Part shown: piece by piece, positions 1-9,066 of the stretch
How positions within the stretch are numbered: position 1 is the stretch's first letter
How the letters are laid out: each line of letters opens with the position of its first letter
Origin: Pedobacter insulae
GTDB taxonomy: Bacteria; Bacteroidota; Bacteroidia; Sphingobacteriales; Sphingobacteriaceae
Length of the DNA: 64,000 nucleotides
Assembly (NCBI RefSeq): GCF_900113525.1
Contig: NZ_FOPP01000004.1
Span: forward strand, 62,001 to 126,000
Reading direction: 5' to 3'
Notes under the pieces: model-generated
Database searches by the model: none
What the model was told of the DNA's origin: nothing
Seen by the model: the letters and a program-made list of their open reading frames with translations, nothing else
Program-made: the position numbers and the translations under genes

Positions 1-318
1 CAACAAATCCAAACATTTAATGAGTTTTGATTTCTCAGGTCCAAAGCTTTTACCATAGAATTCTGCAAATAGCGAATCGAAGGATAAAGGAGGTATGGGC
101 CCAAAAGGGACTTGAAAAAAGGAATGTATAGTTGATCCACCTGCATTAATGGCTGCAACTGCTGTTGGGGCAACTACAGCCAAGTTCTTATGCGTATTAG
201 ATCTGATATAGCGTAGGAAGGTTGTCTTTCCAGTTCCCGCTTTCCCAGTTAAAAAAATCGGACGATTAGTATTTTCGATAAAGTCGATAATGAGCTTGTG
301 CAGCGAATCCAGGGTCAT
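1..318 (-). CDS. PIF1/RecD-like helicase, N-terminal part (cut by window edge)
   Basis: The reverse strand reads from an ATG at 318 without a stop to base 1, giving 106 N-terminal residues. Residues 18-30 hold a Walker A P-loop (TGKAGTGKTTF), followed by VVAPTAVAAINAGGSTIHSFF, which is the Ia-type motif typical of PIF1/RecD superfamily 1 helicases. Bacteroidota have long proteins starting this way, with the helicase core followed by an HTH or UvrD-C2-like tail; that tail lies outside the window, so the full architecture is unknown. It would act on DNA in the cytoplasm. It is divergent from the DUF72 gene, with 134 bp between the starts. Confidence 0.75.
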   Translation of the reverse strand, partial: MTLDSLHKLIIDFIENTNRPIFLTGKAGTGKTTFLRYIRSNTHKNLAVVAPTAVAAINAGGSTIHSFFQVPFGPIPPLSFDSLFAEFYGKSFGPEKSKLIKCLDLL

Positions 319-452
319 GAAAAATAGGGGTATTGATTTGGAGTGACTAAGGTAAATGTTTGTTGGGTGTTGCGGAAAGGAATTTATCCACATAGAACTC
401 GTGGTCTAACATCATTTTGACACAATTTTAAGCCTACCGTGTTTATACCTTA

Positions 453-1214
453 ATGGATATTCAATTTAATAACTATTATTCCGGAACAAGTGGACTGTTG
501 TTGCCTGTTCCAAATAAGCTCTACTATCCCGAAGAGTTTAAAGAGAAATCGCGATTGTGCTATTATGCGTCCCTGATGGATACCATCGAAATTAACAGCT
601 CATTTTATAAGATGCCTATGAGCAGTACTGTGCATAGGTGGGCAGCTGATGTTCCTGAAGAGTTTAGGTTCACTTTTAAGCTTTTCAGAGAGATTACTCA
701 CAATAAGAACCTGGCGTTCGATCCAGAGGTCATTTCACGTTTTTTTCACGTAATTAATAACGTTGAGGAGAAGAAGGGCTGTCTTTTGGTGCAATTTCCC
801 CCAAGTATTAAAATAGGGGATTTATCACAACTTAAGTTTCTAATGTCTTTGCTTAGGGAGAATGATGTGCAAATGGAATGGAAAATTGCTTTAGAATTCC
901 GACACCCATCTCTGTATGTCGATGAAATTTATGAACTCTTGGAACATTACCAGTTCGGGATGGTAATCCATGACAAAAGCCCTGCTAATAGTCCGTTGCG
1001 AGAAACCCATCCCGATTTTGTTTATTTGCGCTTTCATGGGCCAGGTGGGAATTATCGGGGTAGTTATAGCGACGATATATTATATGAGTATGCGAGTTAT
1101 ATAACGGCGTGGCTTAGCGAGGATAAAAAGGTGTATGTTTATTTCAATAATACGATGGGCGAAGCGCATGCAAATCTAAATCTGCTGCGTCAAATTGTTC
1201 GAGATACTTATTAG
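453..1214 (+). CDS. DUF72 (YecE-like) family protein
   Basis: 253 residues, the usual length for DUF72 proteins. The sequence shows family hallmarks: an N-terminal YYSGTSGLLLPV start, the segment MDTIEINSSFYKMP near residue 42, KLFREITHNK, LVQFPPS, ALEFRHPSLY and FVYLRFHGP. These fit the TIM-barrel-like fold of the family. The biochemical function of DUF72 is not established. The gene stands alone in its direction and converges with the histidine kinase gene only 5 bp downstream. There is no signal peptide, so it is cytoplasmic. Confidence 0.85.
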   Translation: MDIQFNNYYSGTSGLLLPVPNKLYYPEEFKEKSRLCYYASLMDTIEINSSFYKMPMSSTVHRWAADVPEEFRFTFKLFREITHNKNLAFDPEVISRFFHVINNVEEKKGCLLVQFPPSIKIGDLSQLKFLMSLLRENDVQMEWKIALEFRHPSLYVDEIYELLEHYQFGMVIHDKSPANSPLRETHPDFVYLRFHGPGGNYRGSYSDDILYEYASYITAWLSEDKKVYVYFNNTMGEAHANLNLLRQIVRDTY

Positions 1215-1219
1215 TGGTG

Positions 1220-2677
1220 TTACGGGGTAATAGTGGGGAGGGTAAACCAAAAGATGCTCCCTTTACCAAGCGTACTTTCTGCGCCAATTTTACCTCCATG
1301 GCGTTTAATAATCTCGCTTGATATATAAAGTCCCAGACCTAGCCCCGAGTATTGTCTGCCGTAGTTGTCTGCGCGATAGTAACGGTCAAAAAGATATGGT
1401 AATTTTTCTGCTGTTATACCTTCTCCAGTATCGATCACGGCGATTTTAATTTCGGTCTCTGAAGCTTCGGCCTTTAACTCGATGAACTTGGATTTTGCTG
1501 CATACTTGCTGGCATTGGTAATAAAGTTAAGAATAACCTGTTCAAGTCGCTGCGCATCTGCTCTGAAAAGTATGTCTTTAGGTGCGTTCAGGGTGAGCTG
1601 TTGATCTCGGTTTACCGGAAGATCTACGATCAGCTCCTCGAGGAATTGATGAAGGTCTAAGACAGAATATTTAAGTTCCATTTGACCTTCTTTTATGCGC
1701 TGGGTGTTAAGCAAATCGTCAATTAACACACCTACTCGCTCTACACTACGCGATGCCTTTTCGATTAGGTTTGGCATTCGAGAAGTTTGGTCTAAGGAGC
1801 TTTTCAACCTTTCCATAAGTTGCATTGCCGTTTTTAAAGTAGTTATCGGAGTTTTTAATTCATGGCTGGCAACTGAAATGAATTCGTCCATTCGGTTAAA
1901 TTCGCTTACTTGTTCATCGATATTATTACAAGTACCAACCCATTTACTGATTTGGTTGTCATCATCGCGGTTAGGCAAAGCTTGAATTAGGTACCATTGA
2001 TAATTCCCTAATACATCTCTTAATCTAATTTGTTTTGTAAATCCTGTGCCCGAACGAAGCGATGACGTCCATATTCTCAGGAATGCAATGCGATCATTTT
2101 GGTGAATTTTTGTATACAAGCTTACCAGTTCGGTATCATTACCAAAGAAGCTCGTAAAGCGTTTATTAACATAATTAATATGTCCTGCGCTACTTGCTGT
2201 CCAGATCATTTCCGGAACAAAGTCCGAAAGGAACTCAAAATGATTGCGTTCTTTGTCGGCAGTTCTCTTAGCCTGTAGCAGATCGTGTTCGTATTTTTTT
2301 CGGTCCGTAATATTGAAAATTGTACTATTGATGGCAAGAATTTCACCGTTTTCCGCTTTTACCGTATTAGAGTTCATCAGGCCTGGAAACTTTGAACCAT
2401 CACTACGAATGAAATCAAAACTAATTTCCTGTACCGAATCCTGTAGCTTAAGCAAAGGGAAATAGAACATCTCGTAATATATACCTCCACCGCGACTGAT
2501 TAAATTATTTAAATTCCACTTGTATAGTACGGTTTCACGTTCCAGCTCTAACCAATTAAGTAGAGTTTGATTGATTTTGATAATTTTGCCATCGGCCGTA
2601 CAAGAAAGGTAGCCGCAAGGAGCGTTCTCATAAAGAGCAACCGGGTCTGTAAGTGAATCCAAGAACTTTTTATCCAC
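1220..2677 (-). CDS. PAS-domain sensor histidine kinase
   Basis: 485 residues without membrane segments. Two PAS-like regions (about residues 12-125 and 145-260, the first with FNITDRKKYE and the second with a WYLIQALPNRDD strand) precede a HisKA domain with phospho-acceptor His272 in SVASHELKTPI. The HATPase domain follows (about 370-483) with the N box NFITNASKYA, G1 DTGEGI, F box LFDRYYRAD and G2 GLGLGLYIS. It is therefore probably a cytoplasmic kinase that senses a small molecule or redox state through PAS. It lies 8 bp downstream of the RsbQ-like hydrolase gene on the same strand, so the two are almost certainly one operon. No response regulator is in view, so its partner is unknown. Confidence 0.92.
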   Translation of the reverse strand: MDKKFLDSLTDPVALYENAPCGYLSCTADGKIIKINQTLLNWLELERETVLYKWNLNNLISRGGGIYYEMFYFPLLKLQDSVQEISFDFIRSDGSKFPGLMNSNTVKAENGEILAINSTIFNITDRKKYEHDLLQAKRTADKERNHFEFLSDFVPEMIWTASSAGHINYVNKRFTSFFGNDTELVSLYTKIHQNDRIAFLRIWTSSLRSGTGFTKQIRLRDVLGNYQWYLIQALPNRDDDNQISKWVGTCNNIDEQVSEFNRMDEFISVASHELKTPITTLKTAMQLMERLKSSLDQTSRMPNLIEKASRSVERVGVLIDDLLNTQRIKEGQMELKYSVLDLHQFLEELIVDLPVNRDQQLTLNAPKDILFRADAQRLEQVILNFITNASKYAAKSKFIELKAEASETEIKIAVIDTGEGITAEKLPYLFDRYYRADNYGRQYSGLGLGLYISSEIIKRHGGKIGAESTLGKGSIFWFTLPTITP

Positions 2678-2685
2678 AGGTATCC

Positions 2686-3480
2686 TTAGTTTAAATAGGC
2701 TTTAATCGCATTAATGGTTTCATCGGGAGCACTCATGTGCGGGCAATGTCCGGTAGCCTCCAGAATAACCATCGTATTGTCTTTCAACTGCTCATGCATA
2801 TACTGTCCAACTTCCATCGGCGCTACTATATCCGCCGTACATTGTAATGTGAGTGATGGTGTGATAAGATATTTAAGATCACTTCTATTGTCGGCCAGAA
2901 ATGTTGTTCTTGCAAATTCCCGTGCAATAATAGGGTCTGTTGCACAAAAATTATTGGTTAATCGTTCTCCAAGCTCTGGTTTGTCTGGATTAGCCATAAA
3001 TGCCGGAGCAAGCGCTTTAGACCAGCCTAGGTAGTTGCTATCCATCATTTCAAATAGGTCTTCGAGGTCTGATCTTTCAAAACCTCCGTGATACTCTTCA
3101 TCGTTAAGGTATCGAGGCGAAGGACCGAGGAAAATGAGCTTCTCAAAATACTCGGGGCGTTGGTTTGCAGCTAGTAAGCCGATCATTGACGAAACCGAAT
3201 GACCAACGAATATTGTATCTTTTAGGGAAAGGGCATGATATATTTCTAATATATCCTTGGCATAACCGTCGAGCGTTGAATAGCGTTCGCTATTATAAGC
3301 CGTTAAATCTGAACCTCCAGCTCCTACATAATCGAACGTTACAATACTGTAATCCTTTTCAAAAGCTGCCGAGATATCGTTCCATACCTGTTTATCACAT
3401 CCGTAGCCATGTGCAAGCACCATTGTCTTACTCCCCGAGCCAAAAATGGATACATTATTTCGTTTTACAATATCTGTCAT
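2686..3480 (-). CDS. RsbQ-like alpha/beta hydrolase
   Basis: 264 residues, the length of RsbQ/KAI2-type hydrolases. The catalytic triad is visible: Ser95 in VGHSVSSMIG, Asp217 in CTADIVAP and His245 in ATGHCPHMS. These fall within one or two positions of the Bacillus subtilis RsbQ triad (recalled as Ser96, Asp219, His247). The oxyanion-side motif LAHGYGCDKQVW is also typical of RsbQ. In B. subtilis RsbQ is needed to activate the PAS-domain phosphatase RsbP in energy stress. Here the next gene encodes a PAS histidine kinase, so a hydrolase-to-PAS signalling pair is the natural inference. No signal peptide is present. Confidence 0.88.
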   Translation of the reverse strand: MTDIVKRNNVSIFGSGSKTMVLAHGYGCDKQVWNDISAAFEKDYSIVTFDYVGAGGSDLTAYNSERYSTLDGYAKDILEIYHALSLKDTIFVGHSVSSMIGLLAANQRPEYFEKLIFLGPSPRYLNDEEYHGGFERSDLEDLFEMMDSNYLGWSKALAPAFMANPDKPELGERLTNNFCATDPIIAREFARTTFLADNRSDLKYLITPSLTLQCTADIVAPMEVGQYMHEQLKDNTMVILEATGHCPHMSAPDETINAIKAYLN

Positions 3481-3585
3481 AAGTTCGAATTATAGAAGAG
3501 CTGTTTCAAACTTAGCTAAAAGAACGCCTAACTGCAAATTATAGGAAGCTACCTAACTATTAAGCAAATATTTGTATTTTGGACC

Positions 3586-4704
3586 ATGCAAATCAATGAA
3601 CAAGCATGGTATGAAATAAGTAATGTTGACAAACTCGATTCCCCTGCATTGGTGATCTATGTAGATCGGGTGAAGCGGAATATCCAAACGTTAATTAATA
3701 GTGTTAACTATGTAAATAGGCTGCGGCCTCATGTGAAAACACACAAGAGTATAGCAGTTACTGAACTGATGATTTCAGCTGGGATCAATAAGTTTAAATG
3801 TGCCACCATTGCAGAGGCTGAAATGTTAGGCATGTGCAAAAGTAAAGATGTGTTGCTAGCATACCAATTAAATGGACCAAAGATAGACCGCTTTATTGAA
3901 CTTATCAAAAAGTATCCCGCCACAAAATTCTCCTGTTTAATAGACCATATAGCCGCTGCTGAAGAACTCTCCAACATAGCACAAAACAACTCACTTACCA
4001 TTGCCATTTATTTAGATTTGAATGTGGGCATGAATAGAACGGGAATAGTGCCCGAAAGTGCAGTTCAACTTTATGAGAAGATAACCCGACTACCTGCTTT
4101 AAAACTTATGGGGCTACACGCTTATGATGGGCATATTGATGAGGTAGATATCTTTAAACGCTCGGAGGCGTGCATGCAAATCTATCAGAGGGTTTTGAAA
4201 TTGAAAGAAGCACTGTTGGCAAAGGGTGCCGACAAGATGGAAATGATTATGGGTGGCTCGCCCTCTTTTCCAATTTATGCGCAATTAAATGAGGTAGAAT
4301 GTAGCCCGGGTACTTTTGTTTACTGGGATGGTAATTACCTGAACGGATTGCCGGAACAAAAATTTTTACCCTCGGCCTTGGTAATTGGAAGAATCGTTTC
4401 TATGCCGTCGAATGTACTGCTTACTGTTGATATCGGACATAAATCTGTTTCTTCAGAATACGAACTTACCCGTCGGCTCCGGTTCTTAAATGCTCCAGAG
4501 TTGCAAGCTGTTTCCCATAGTGAAGAGCATATGGTCCTAAAAGCTTCAGAAAATCATACTTATCAAATAGGAGATGTGCTATATGGCTTGCCATATCACG
4601 TCTGTCCAACTTGTGCGCTATATGAATCTGCGGTAAGTATTAAAGACGGTACGCTCGATAAAGTATGGAAAACGGTGGCTAGAAATAGAGTGATAAGTAT
4701 TTAA
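3586..4704 (+). CDS. D-threonine aldolase / D-serine dehydratase-like PLP enzyme
   Basis: 372 residues with the alanine racemase-type N-terminal barrel of the D-threonine aldolase/DSD1 family. LDSPALVIYVDRVKRN opens the barrel. The PLP-lysine motif is RPHVKTHK, with Lys51 the likely Schiff-base residue. MGLHAYDGH and ECSPGTFVYWD follow. Near the C-terminus, PYHVCPT supplies the His-x-Cys metal site seen in D-serine dehydratases. It would cleave or dehydrate a D-beta-hydroxy amino acid in the cytoplasm. Substrate cannot be read from sequence. It is 41 bp upstream of the oxidoreductase/sulfatase run and on the same strand, but a palindrome in the gap suggests a separate promoter for those genes. 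Confidence 0.85.
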   Translation: MQINEQAWYEISNVDKLDSPALVIYVDRVKRNIQTLINSVNYVNRLRPHVKTHKSIAVTELMISAGINKFKCATIAEAEMLGMCKSKDVLLAYQLNGPKIDRFIELIKKYPATKFSCLIDHIAAAEELSNIAQNNSLTIAIYLDLNVGMNRTGIVPESAVQLYEKITRLPALKLMGLHAYDGHIDEVDIFKRSEACMQIYQRVLKLKEALLAKGADKMEMIMGGSPSFPIYAQLNEVECSPGTFVYWDGNYLNGLPEQKFLPSALVIGRIVSMPSNVLLTVDIGHKSVSSEYELTRRLRFLNAPELQAVSHSEEHMVLKASENHTYQIGDVLYGLPYHVCPTCALYESAVSIKDGTLDKVWKTVARNRVISI

Positions 4705-4707
4705 AAT

Positions 4708-4720
4708 AGATATTATATCT
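4708..4720. promoter_or_regulatory. Palindrome overlapping a possible -7 box before the oxidoreductase/sulfatase genes
   Basis: AGATAT-T-ATATCT, a perfect inverted repeat with 6-bp arms, lies 25 bp before the ATG of the oxidoreductase gene. It overlaps TATCTTTA (4716-4723), seven of eight matches to the Bacteroidota TAnnTTTG -7 box. It could be an operator, but such short AT-rich palindromes arise by chance, and no -33 TTG was found at the right distance. Confidence 0.3.
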
Positions 4721-4745
4721 TTAAACGAATCAAATTACACAGGAA

Positions 4746-6053
4746 ATGAACAAAGAACGAGTAAAAGATAACTTCGCTTCGCGGCGGAACTTTATTAAAA
4801 GCGCAGGTATTTTAACGGCGTTTACAATTATTCCCCGGCACGTACTTGGTGGCGTAGGTTATTTGGCACCTAGCGATCAGGTGAGTTTAGGTTTTATTGG
4901 AGTTGGTCGTCAGGGGGTTGGACTAAAGAACTCGTTTATAGGTTTAGAAAAAGCCAGAATTGTTGCTGCTAGTGATGTGTATGGCAGAAAACTGAAATCT
5001 TTTGCGGAGCAAGCAAATGAGTATTATGCTAAAAAGAATAATACCAACGTTCAAAAGTCTTGTCAGGAATATCTTGATTTTAGAGAAATACTTGAGCGTA
5101 AAGATATCGATGCAGTAGTGATTGCCTTGCCAGACCATTGGCATGCTGCTGCGGCGGTGAGGGCGGCAGCAGCAGGGAAAGATATTTATTGTGAAAAGCC
5201 CTTATCACTCAGTATTGCTGAAGGCAGGGCAATGGTAGAGGCAGCGAGAAAATATAATAGAGTTTTTCAAACAGGCTCCATGCAACGGTCGTGGGCAGAG
5301 TTTAGGCAAACAGCCAATATTATGCGTAATGGGCTTTTGGGGGATATTAAATCTATCAAAGTAAGTGTTGGTGCACCTCCAGTTCCCTACGATTTACCTA
5401 AGCAAGATGTACCAGCAGATTTAGACTGGAATAGGTGGCTTGGACCAAATGAATATGTACATTACAATAGTCGTATAGCACCGAATTTTAATGAGCAGCC
5501 TGCGTGGGCAGATTGGCGCTTATATAAGGGGATAGGAGGTGGAATGGTAACCGATTGGGGTGCACATATGTTCGACATTGTACAGTGGGGTTTAGCTATG
5601 GATATGAGCGGTCCTGTAGCTTTTAATCCGCCAAGTACCGACAATAAATACTTAAATTTTACTTATGCTAATGGGATTCAAGTAAGCCATGAAAATTTTG
5701 GTATAAGTAATGCGATACAAATTATTGGGAGTAAGGGCAAGTTGGAAGTTCAGCGTGGTAAATTGGTTACTGATCCTGTTTCTTTAAAAGATTATAAATT
5801 TGGCGAAAGTGATAAGCAAGTGTATTTTAGTCAAAATCATTACCAAGATTTCTTAGATGCTGTTCAAACCAGGGGAAACACTGTTGCTCCGGTTGAAACA
5901 GGGCACCGCACCGCAACAGTTTGTAATTTGGCTAATATTGCCTACGAATTGGGAAGACCATTAAAATGGAATCCTGAAAAAGAGAAATTCATTGACGATA
6001 AAGAGGCTAATAAATTAATAGGCAGACAATTGAAAAAAGAATGGAAGGTTTAA
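4746..6053 (+). CDS. Gfo/Idh/MocA family oxidoreductase with Tat-like signal
   Basis: 435 residues. The N-terminus has a twin-arginine signal-like stretch (SRRNFIKSAG, residues 12-21) and a hydrophobic segment to about residue 36, so export to the periplasm is likely. The Rossmann motif GFIGVGRQG is at 49-57, VVIALPDHWH follows near 125, and the EKPLS motif is near 150. The C-terminal alpha/beta domain includes GGGMVTDWGAHMFDI. The family oxidises or epimerises sugars with bound NAD(P); some exported members are GH109 N-acetylgalactosaminidases, which would suit a mucin locus, but GH109 membership cannot be asserted here. It overlaps the first sulfatase gene by 13 bp, implying translational coupling. 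Confidence 0.88.
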   Translation: MNKERVKDNFASRRNFIKSAGILTAFTIIPRHVLGGVGYLAPSDQVSLGFIGVGRQGVGLKNSFIGLEKARIVAASDVYGRKLKSFAEQANEYYAKKNNTNVQKSCQEYLDFREILERKDIDAVVIALPDHWHAAAAVRAAAAGKDIYCEKPLSLSIAEGRAMVEAARKYNRVFQTGSMQRSWAEFRQTANIMRNGLLGDIKSIKVSVGAPPVPYDLPKQDVPADLDWNRWLGPNEYVHYNSRIAPNFNEQPAWADWRLYKGIGGGMVTDWGAHMFDIVQWGLAMDMSGPVAFNPPSTDNKYLNFTYANGIQVSHENFGISNAIQIIGSKGKLEVQRGKLVTDPVSLKDYKFGESDKQVYFSQNHYQDFLDAVQTRGNTVAPVETGHRTATVCNLANIAYELGRPLKWNPEKEKFIDDKEANKLIGRQLKKEWKV

Positions 6054-7504
6054 CCAATCAAATAAAATTAAAAGAAATCATCTTTACGATTTGTATGACG
6101 TTTGCCAGTGTTCTCGTTTTTGCTCAGGCAAATAATAAGCATCCTAATGTGATTATTATTAATATGGACGATATGGGTTATGCAGATATCGAACCCTATG
6201 GTATGACTGGTATTGCTACCCCTAATTTTAATAAAGCGGCCGAACAAGGAATGCGTTTTACACATTTCAACGCCGTGCAAGCTGTTTGTAGCCCATCAAG
6301 GGCAGGGCTTTTAACCGGCTGTTACCCTAATAGGTTAGGTCTAGCTCATGCATTTTCACCAACCACCAAGATAGCATTAAATCCTTCGGAAGAAACAATT
6401 GCCTCTCTTTTAAAAAATGCAGGTTATAAAACTGCCATGCTCGGTAAATGGCATTTGGGAGCGCAACCACCATTTTTACCCCTAAACTATGGTTTTGACA
6501 GCTTTTATGGAATCCCTTATTCACATGATTATTGGCCCGTTAATTACGATGGCAAGCCCGTTGAAGAAGGTAATCCTAAGGCTAAACATCCACCTCTACC
6601 TATTTACGAAGGCGATAAAATCGTTGCTACCAATACGACACTCGACGATCAAGCAGCATTGACGGGAGTATTAACCCGCAAGGCCGTTGATTTTATAGAG
6701 AATAATAAAAAGCAACCTTTCTTTTTATATTTAGCTCACCCCATGCCCCATGTGCCACTAGCGGCCTCAAAGAAATTTAAGGGAAAAAGTGATATAGGAC
6801 TCTTTGGGGATGTGATTATGGAGCTAGATTGGTCTATAGGAGAGATCATGAATACCTTAGATAAGCACAATTTGTCTGAGCATACCATTCTAATTATCAC
6901 CAGCGATAACGGTCCATGGATTCGTTTCGGTAACCATGCTGGTTCCACTGGTGGTTTACGCGAGGGTAAAGGAACCGCTTGGGATGGCGGAACACGTGTG
7001 CCTTTTATAGTGAGATGGCCTGGTAAGATTAAGGCAGGTTCGGTAAATAGTAGGTTAATGACTAATTTAGATATACTACCTACTGTTGCGTCGTTCACAC
7101 ATAGTAAGTTGCCAAAAAATAGAATAGACGGATTGAATTTTGCCGATTTACTCTTGGGAAATTCAACAGCTGCGGTACGTGAGGTTTTTTATTACTATTA
7201 TGACGCCAATAATTTGAAAGCGGTAAGATATAAGAATTGGAAACTTGTGTTGCCAAGCAACTCGCAAACTTATGCCGGAACCCTAGGTAAAGATGGGGTG
7301 CCCGGTAGCTCGCAGTTCTTACCCGTAAAGATGGCACTTTATAATTTAGCTCACGATCCTGGTGAAATTTATGATGTCCAGACCTTGTATCCAGAAATGG
7401 TGGAAAAAATTATGCAGTATGTCGAAGAAGCACGAGCCGACCTAGGTGATGAATTAACCAAAAGGAAAGGCGCAAACGTGAGAGAAGCCGCCCAAATAAA
7501 TTAA
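6041..7504 (+). CDS. Secreted S1-family sulfatase (arylsulfatase/GalNAc-sulfatase-like)
   Basis: 487 residues with a signal peptide ending near FAQA (about residue 30). Metal-binding Asp43-Asp44 lie in IINMDDMGYAD, and Cys83 in AVCSPSRAGLLTG matches the C-x-P/S-x-R signature in which the Cys is converted to formylglycine. GKWHLG and TSDNGPW, with its metal-binding Asp/Asn, are also present. It resembles arylsulfatase A and N-acetylgalactosamine-6-sulfatase-like enzymes; exact S1 subfamily and substrate are not determinable by eye. The next gene is a second sulfatase 20 bp downstream. Activity needs a maturase (anSME) that is not in the window. The likely role is removal of sulfate from host-type glycans. 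Confidence 0.9.
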   Translation: MEGLTNQIKLKEIIFTICMTFASVLVFAQANNKHPNVIIINMDDMGYADIEPYGMTGIATPNFNKAAEQGMRFTHFNAVQAVCSPSRAGLLTGCYPNRLGLAHAFSPTTKIALNPSEETIASLLKNAGYKTAMLGKWHLGAQPPFLPLNYGFDSFYGIPYSHDYWPVNYDGKPVEEGNPKAKHPPLPIYEGDKIVATNTTLDDQAALTGVLTRKAVDFIENNKKQPFFLYLAHPMPHVPLAASKKFKGKSDIGLFGDVIMELDWSIGEIMNTLDKHNLSEHTILIITSDNGPWIRFGNHAGSTGGLREGKGTAWDGGTRVPFIVRWPGKIKAGSVNSRLMTNLDILPTVASFTHSKLPKNRIDGLNFADLLLGNSTAAVREVFYYYYDANNLKAVRYKNWKLVLPSNSQTYAGTLGKDGVPGSSQFLPVKMALYNLAHDPGEIYDVQTLYPEMVEKIMQYVEEARADLGDELTKRKGANVREAAQIN

Positions 7505-7524
7505 AATACAAATTCAATTATTTA

Positions 7525-9054
7525 ATGAAGAAAATTATAATTACCTCCCTCTTATTTACAATTTTTACTAATAATGTTAGTTTGGCCCAACAAAAACCAA
7601 ATATTGTCATCATTGTATCCGATGATCATGCTTATCAGGCAATTGGTGCATATGGAAGTAAAATTGCAAAAACACCGAACATAGACAGGATAGCCAAGGA
7701 AGGCGTTACGTTTAACAAAGGCTATGTTACTAATTCTATTTGCGGACCAAGTAGAGCGGTCATATTAACCGGTAAATACAGTCATAAAAATGGCTTTAAA
7801 GACAATATTAGTTATCAGTTTGATGGAAGTCAAGACCACTTTGTAAAACAATTGCAAAAAGTTGGCTATCAAACTGCATGGATAGGGAAGTGGCACTTAG
7901 AAAGTACCCCACAGGGATTTAATTATCATAAAATCTTAAAGGGACAGGGGCACTATTATAATCCGGAATTTTTGAACATGGACGGGAAACTGGAGCGCAT
8001 TAATGGCTATGTAAGTAATGTAATAGAAGATGAAGTGGAAAAGTACTTAGATTCAAGGGATAAAAGCCAGCCGTTTTGTGTTGTCATAGGGCATAAGGCT
8101 ACCCACCGAACTTGGTTACCCGATACCAGGGATATGGGGCTGTATGACAATGTTAGTTTTCCACTGCCCAAGCACTTTTATGATCATTATATGAATCGTG
8201 AAGCTGCTAAGGTACAGGATATGAGTATTGACAAAACAATGTTGATGGGTTATGATTTGAAAATGCTTTCCTACAGTAAAAATGGAGAACCATCGGTAAA
8301 TAGGATGACTCCTGAACAGAGAGGTAAATTTGACGCTTATTATCAGCCCATTGAGGCCGATTTAAAAGCTCGGAATTTGAGTGGTAAAAAATTAATCGAG
8401 TGGAAGTATCAGCGCTATATGCGGGATTATCTTAGTACAGCTGCATCCTTGGATCGAAACATTGGGCGCACATTGGATTACCTTGAGAAAAACAACCTGT
8501 CAAAAAATACCATCGTAATTTACCTATCGGATCAGGGCTTTTATTTGGGTGAACATGGTTGGTTTGACAAACGTTTTATGTATGAAGAATCTTTCAGAAC
8601 TCCACTGGTTATGCGCTATCCAGGCGTAATTAAACCAGGTACCAAATCAGATGATTTGGTGTTGAACATGGATATTGCGCCGACGGTGCTTGATGCCGCA
8701 GGTGTGGATATTCCCAAAGACATACAAGGGGAATCATTTTTGCCTTTAGTAACGGGACAGAAGGCTCAGGGGCGTAGTGCTATCTATTATCACTACTATG
8801 AGAATAGCGAGCATTCAGTTTCTCCTCATTTTGGGGTTAAAAATAAGCGTTATAAGCTCATTCGTTTTTATACGAGGGTAAACTCATGGGAGCTATATGA
8901 TTTGCAAAAGGACCCACATGAGGTAGATAATGTTTTCGGCAAGAAGGGATATGAAAAAGTTACGGCAAGTTTAATGAATGAGCTAAAAAATCAAATGGAG
9001 AAATATGATGACGCAGATGCTATAAAGATATTCTCGACGCAGCTAGGAAAGTAG
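7525..9054 (+). CDS. Secreted S1-family sulfatase (GlcNAc-6-sulfatase-like)
   Basis: 509 residues with a cleavable signal peptide (to about SLAQQ, residue 22). Asp33-Asp34 in VSDDHAYQ and Cys73 in ICGPSRAVILTGK supply the metal site and the formylglycine residue. IGKWHLES, LSDQGFYLGEHGWFDKRFMYE and RTPLVMRYPG are characteristic of the branch that includes N-acetylglucosamine-6-sulfatases and related exo-sulfatases. The substrate call is tentative. Sequence around the active Cys differs from its upstream neighbour (CGPSR against CSPSR), so the two are not recent duplicates. It converges with the FadR-type regulator gene, with 12 bp between the stops. Confidence 0.9.
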   Translation: MKKIIITSLLFTIFTNNVSLAQQKPNIVIIVSDDHAYQAIGAYGSKIAKTPNIDRIAKEGVTFNKGYVTNSICGPSRAVILTGKYSHKNGFKDNISYQFDGSQDHFVKQLQKVGYQTAWIGKWHLESTPQGFNYHKILKGQGHYYNPEFLNMDGKLERINGYVSNVIEDEVEKYLDSRDKSQPFCVVIGHKATHRTWLPDTRDMGLYDNVSFPLPKHFYDHYMNREAAKVQDMSIDKTMLMGYDLKMLSYSKNGEPSVNRMTPEQRGKFDAYYQPIEADLKARNLSGKKLIEWKYQRYMRDYLSTAASLDRNIGRTLDYLEKNNLSKNTIVIYLSDQGFYLGEHGWFDKRFMYEESFRTPLVMRYPGVIKPGTKSDDLVLNMDIAPTVLDAAGVDIPKDIQGESFLPLVTGQKAQGRSAIYYHYYENSEHSVSPHFGVKNKRYKLIRFYTRVNSWELYDLQKDPHEVDNVFGKKGYEKVTASLMNELKNQMEKYDDADAIKIFSTQLGK

Positions 9055-9066
9055 TTAAATTGCAAA

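Noticed and set aside
4746-6053. Calling the oxidoreductase a GH109 alpha-N-acetylgalactosaminidase
   Set aside because: The context makes it attractive, but many exported Gfo/Idh/MocA proteins share these motifs and no GH109-specific feature could be confirmed by eye.
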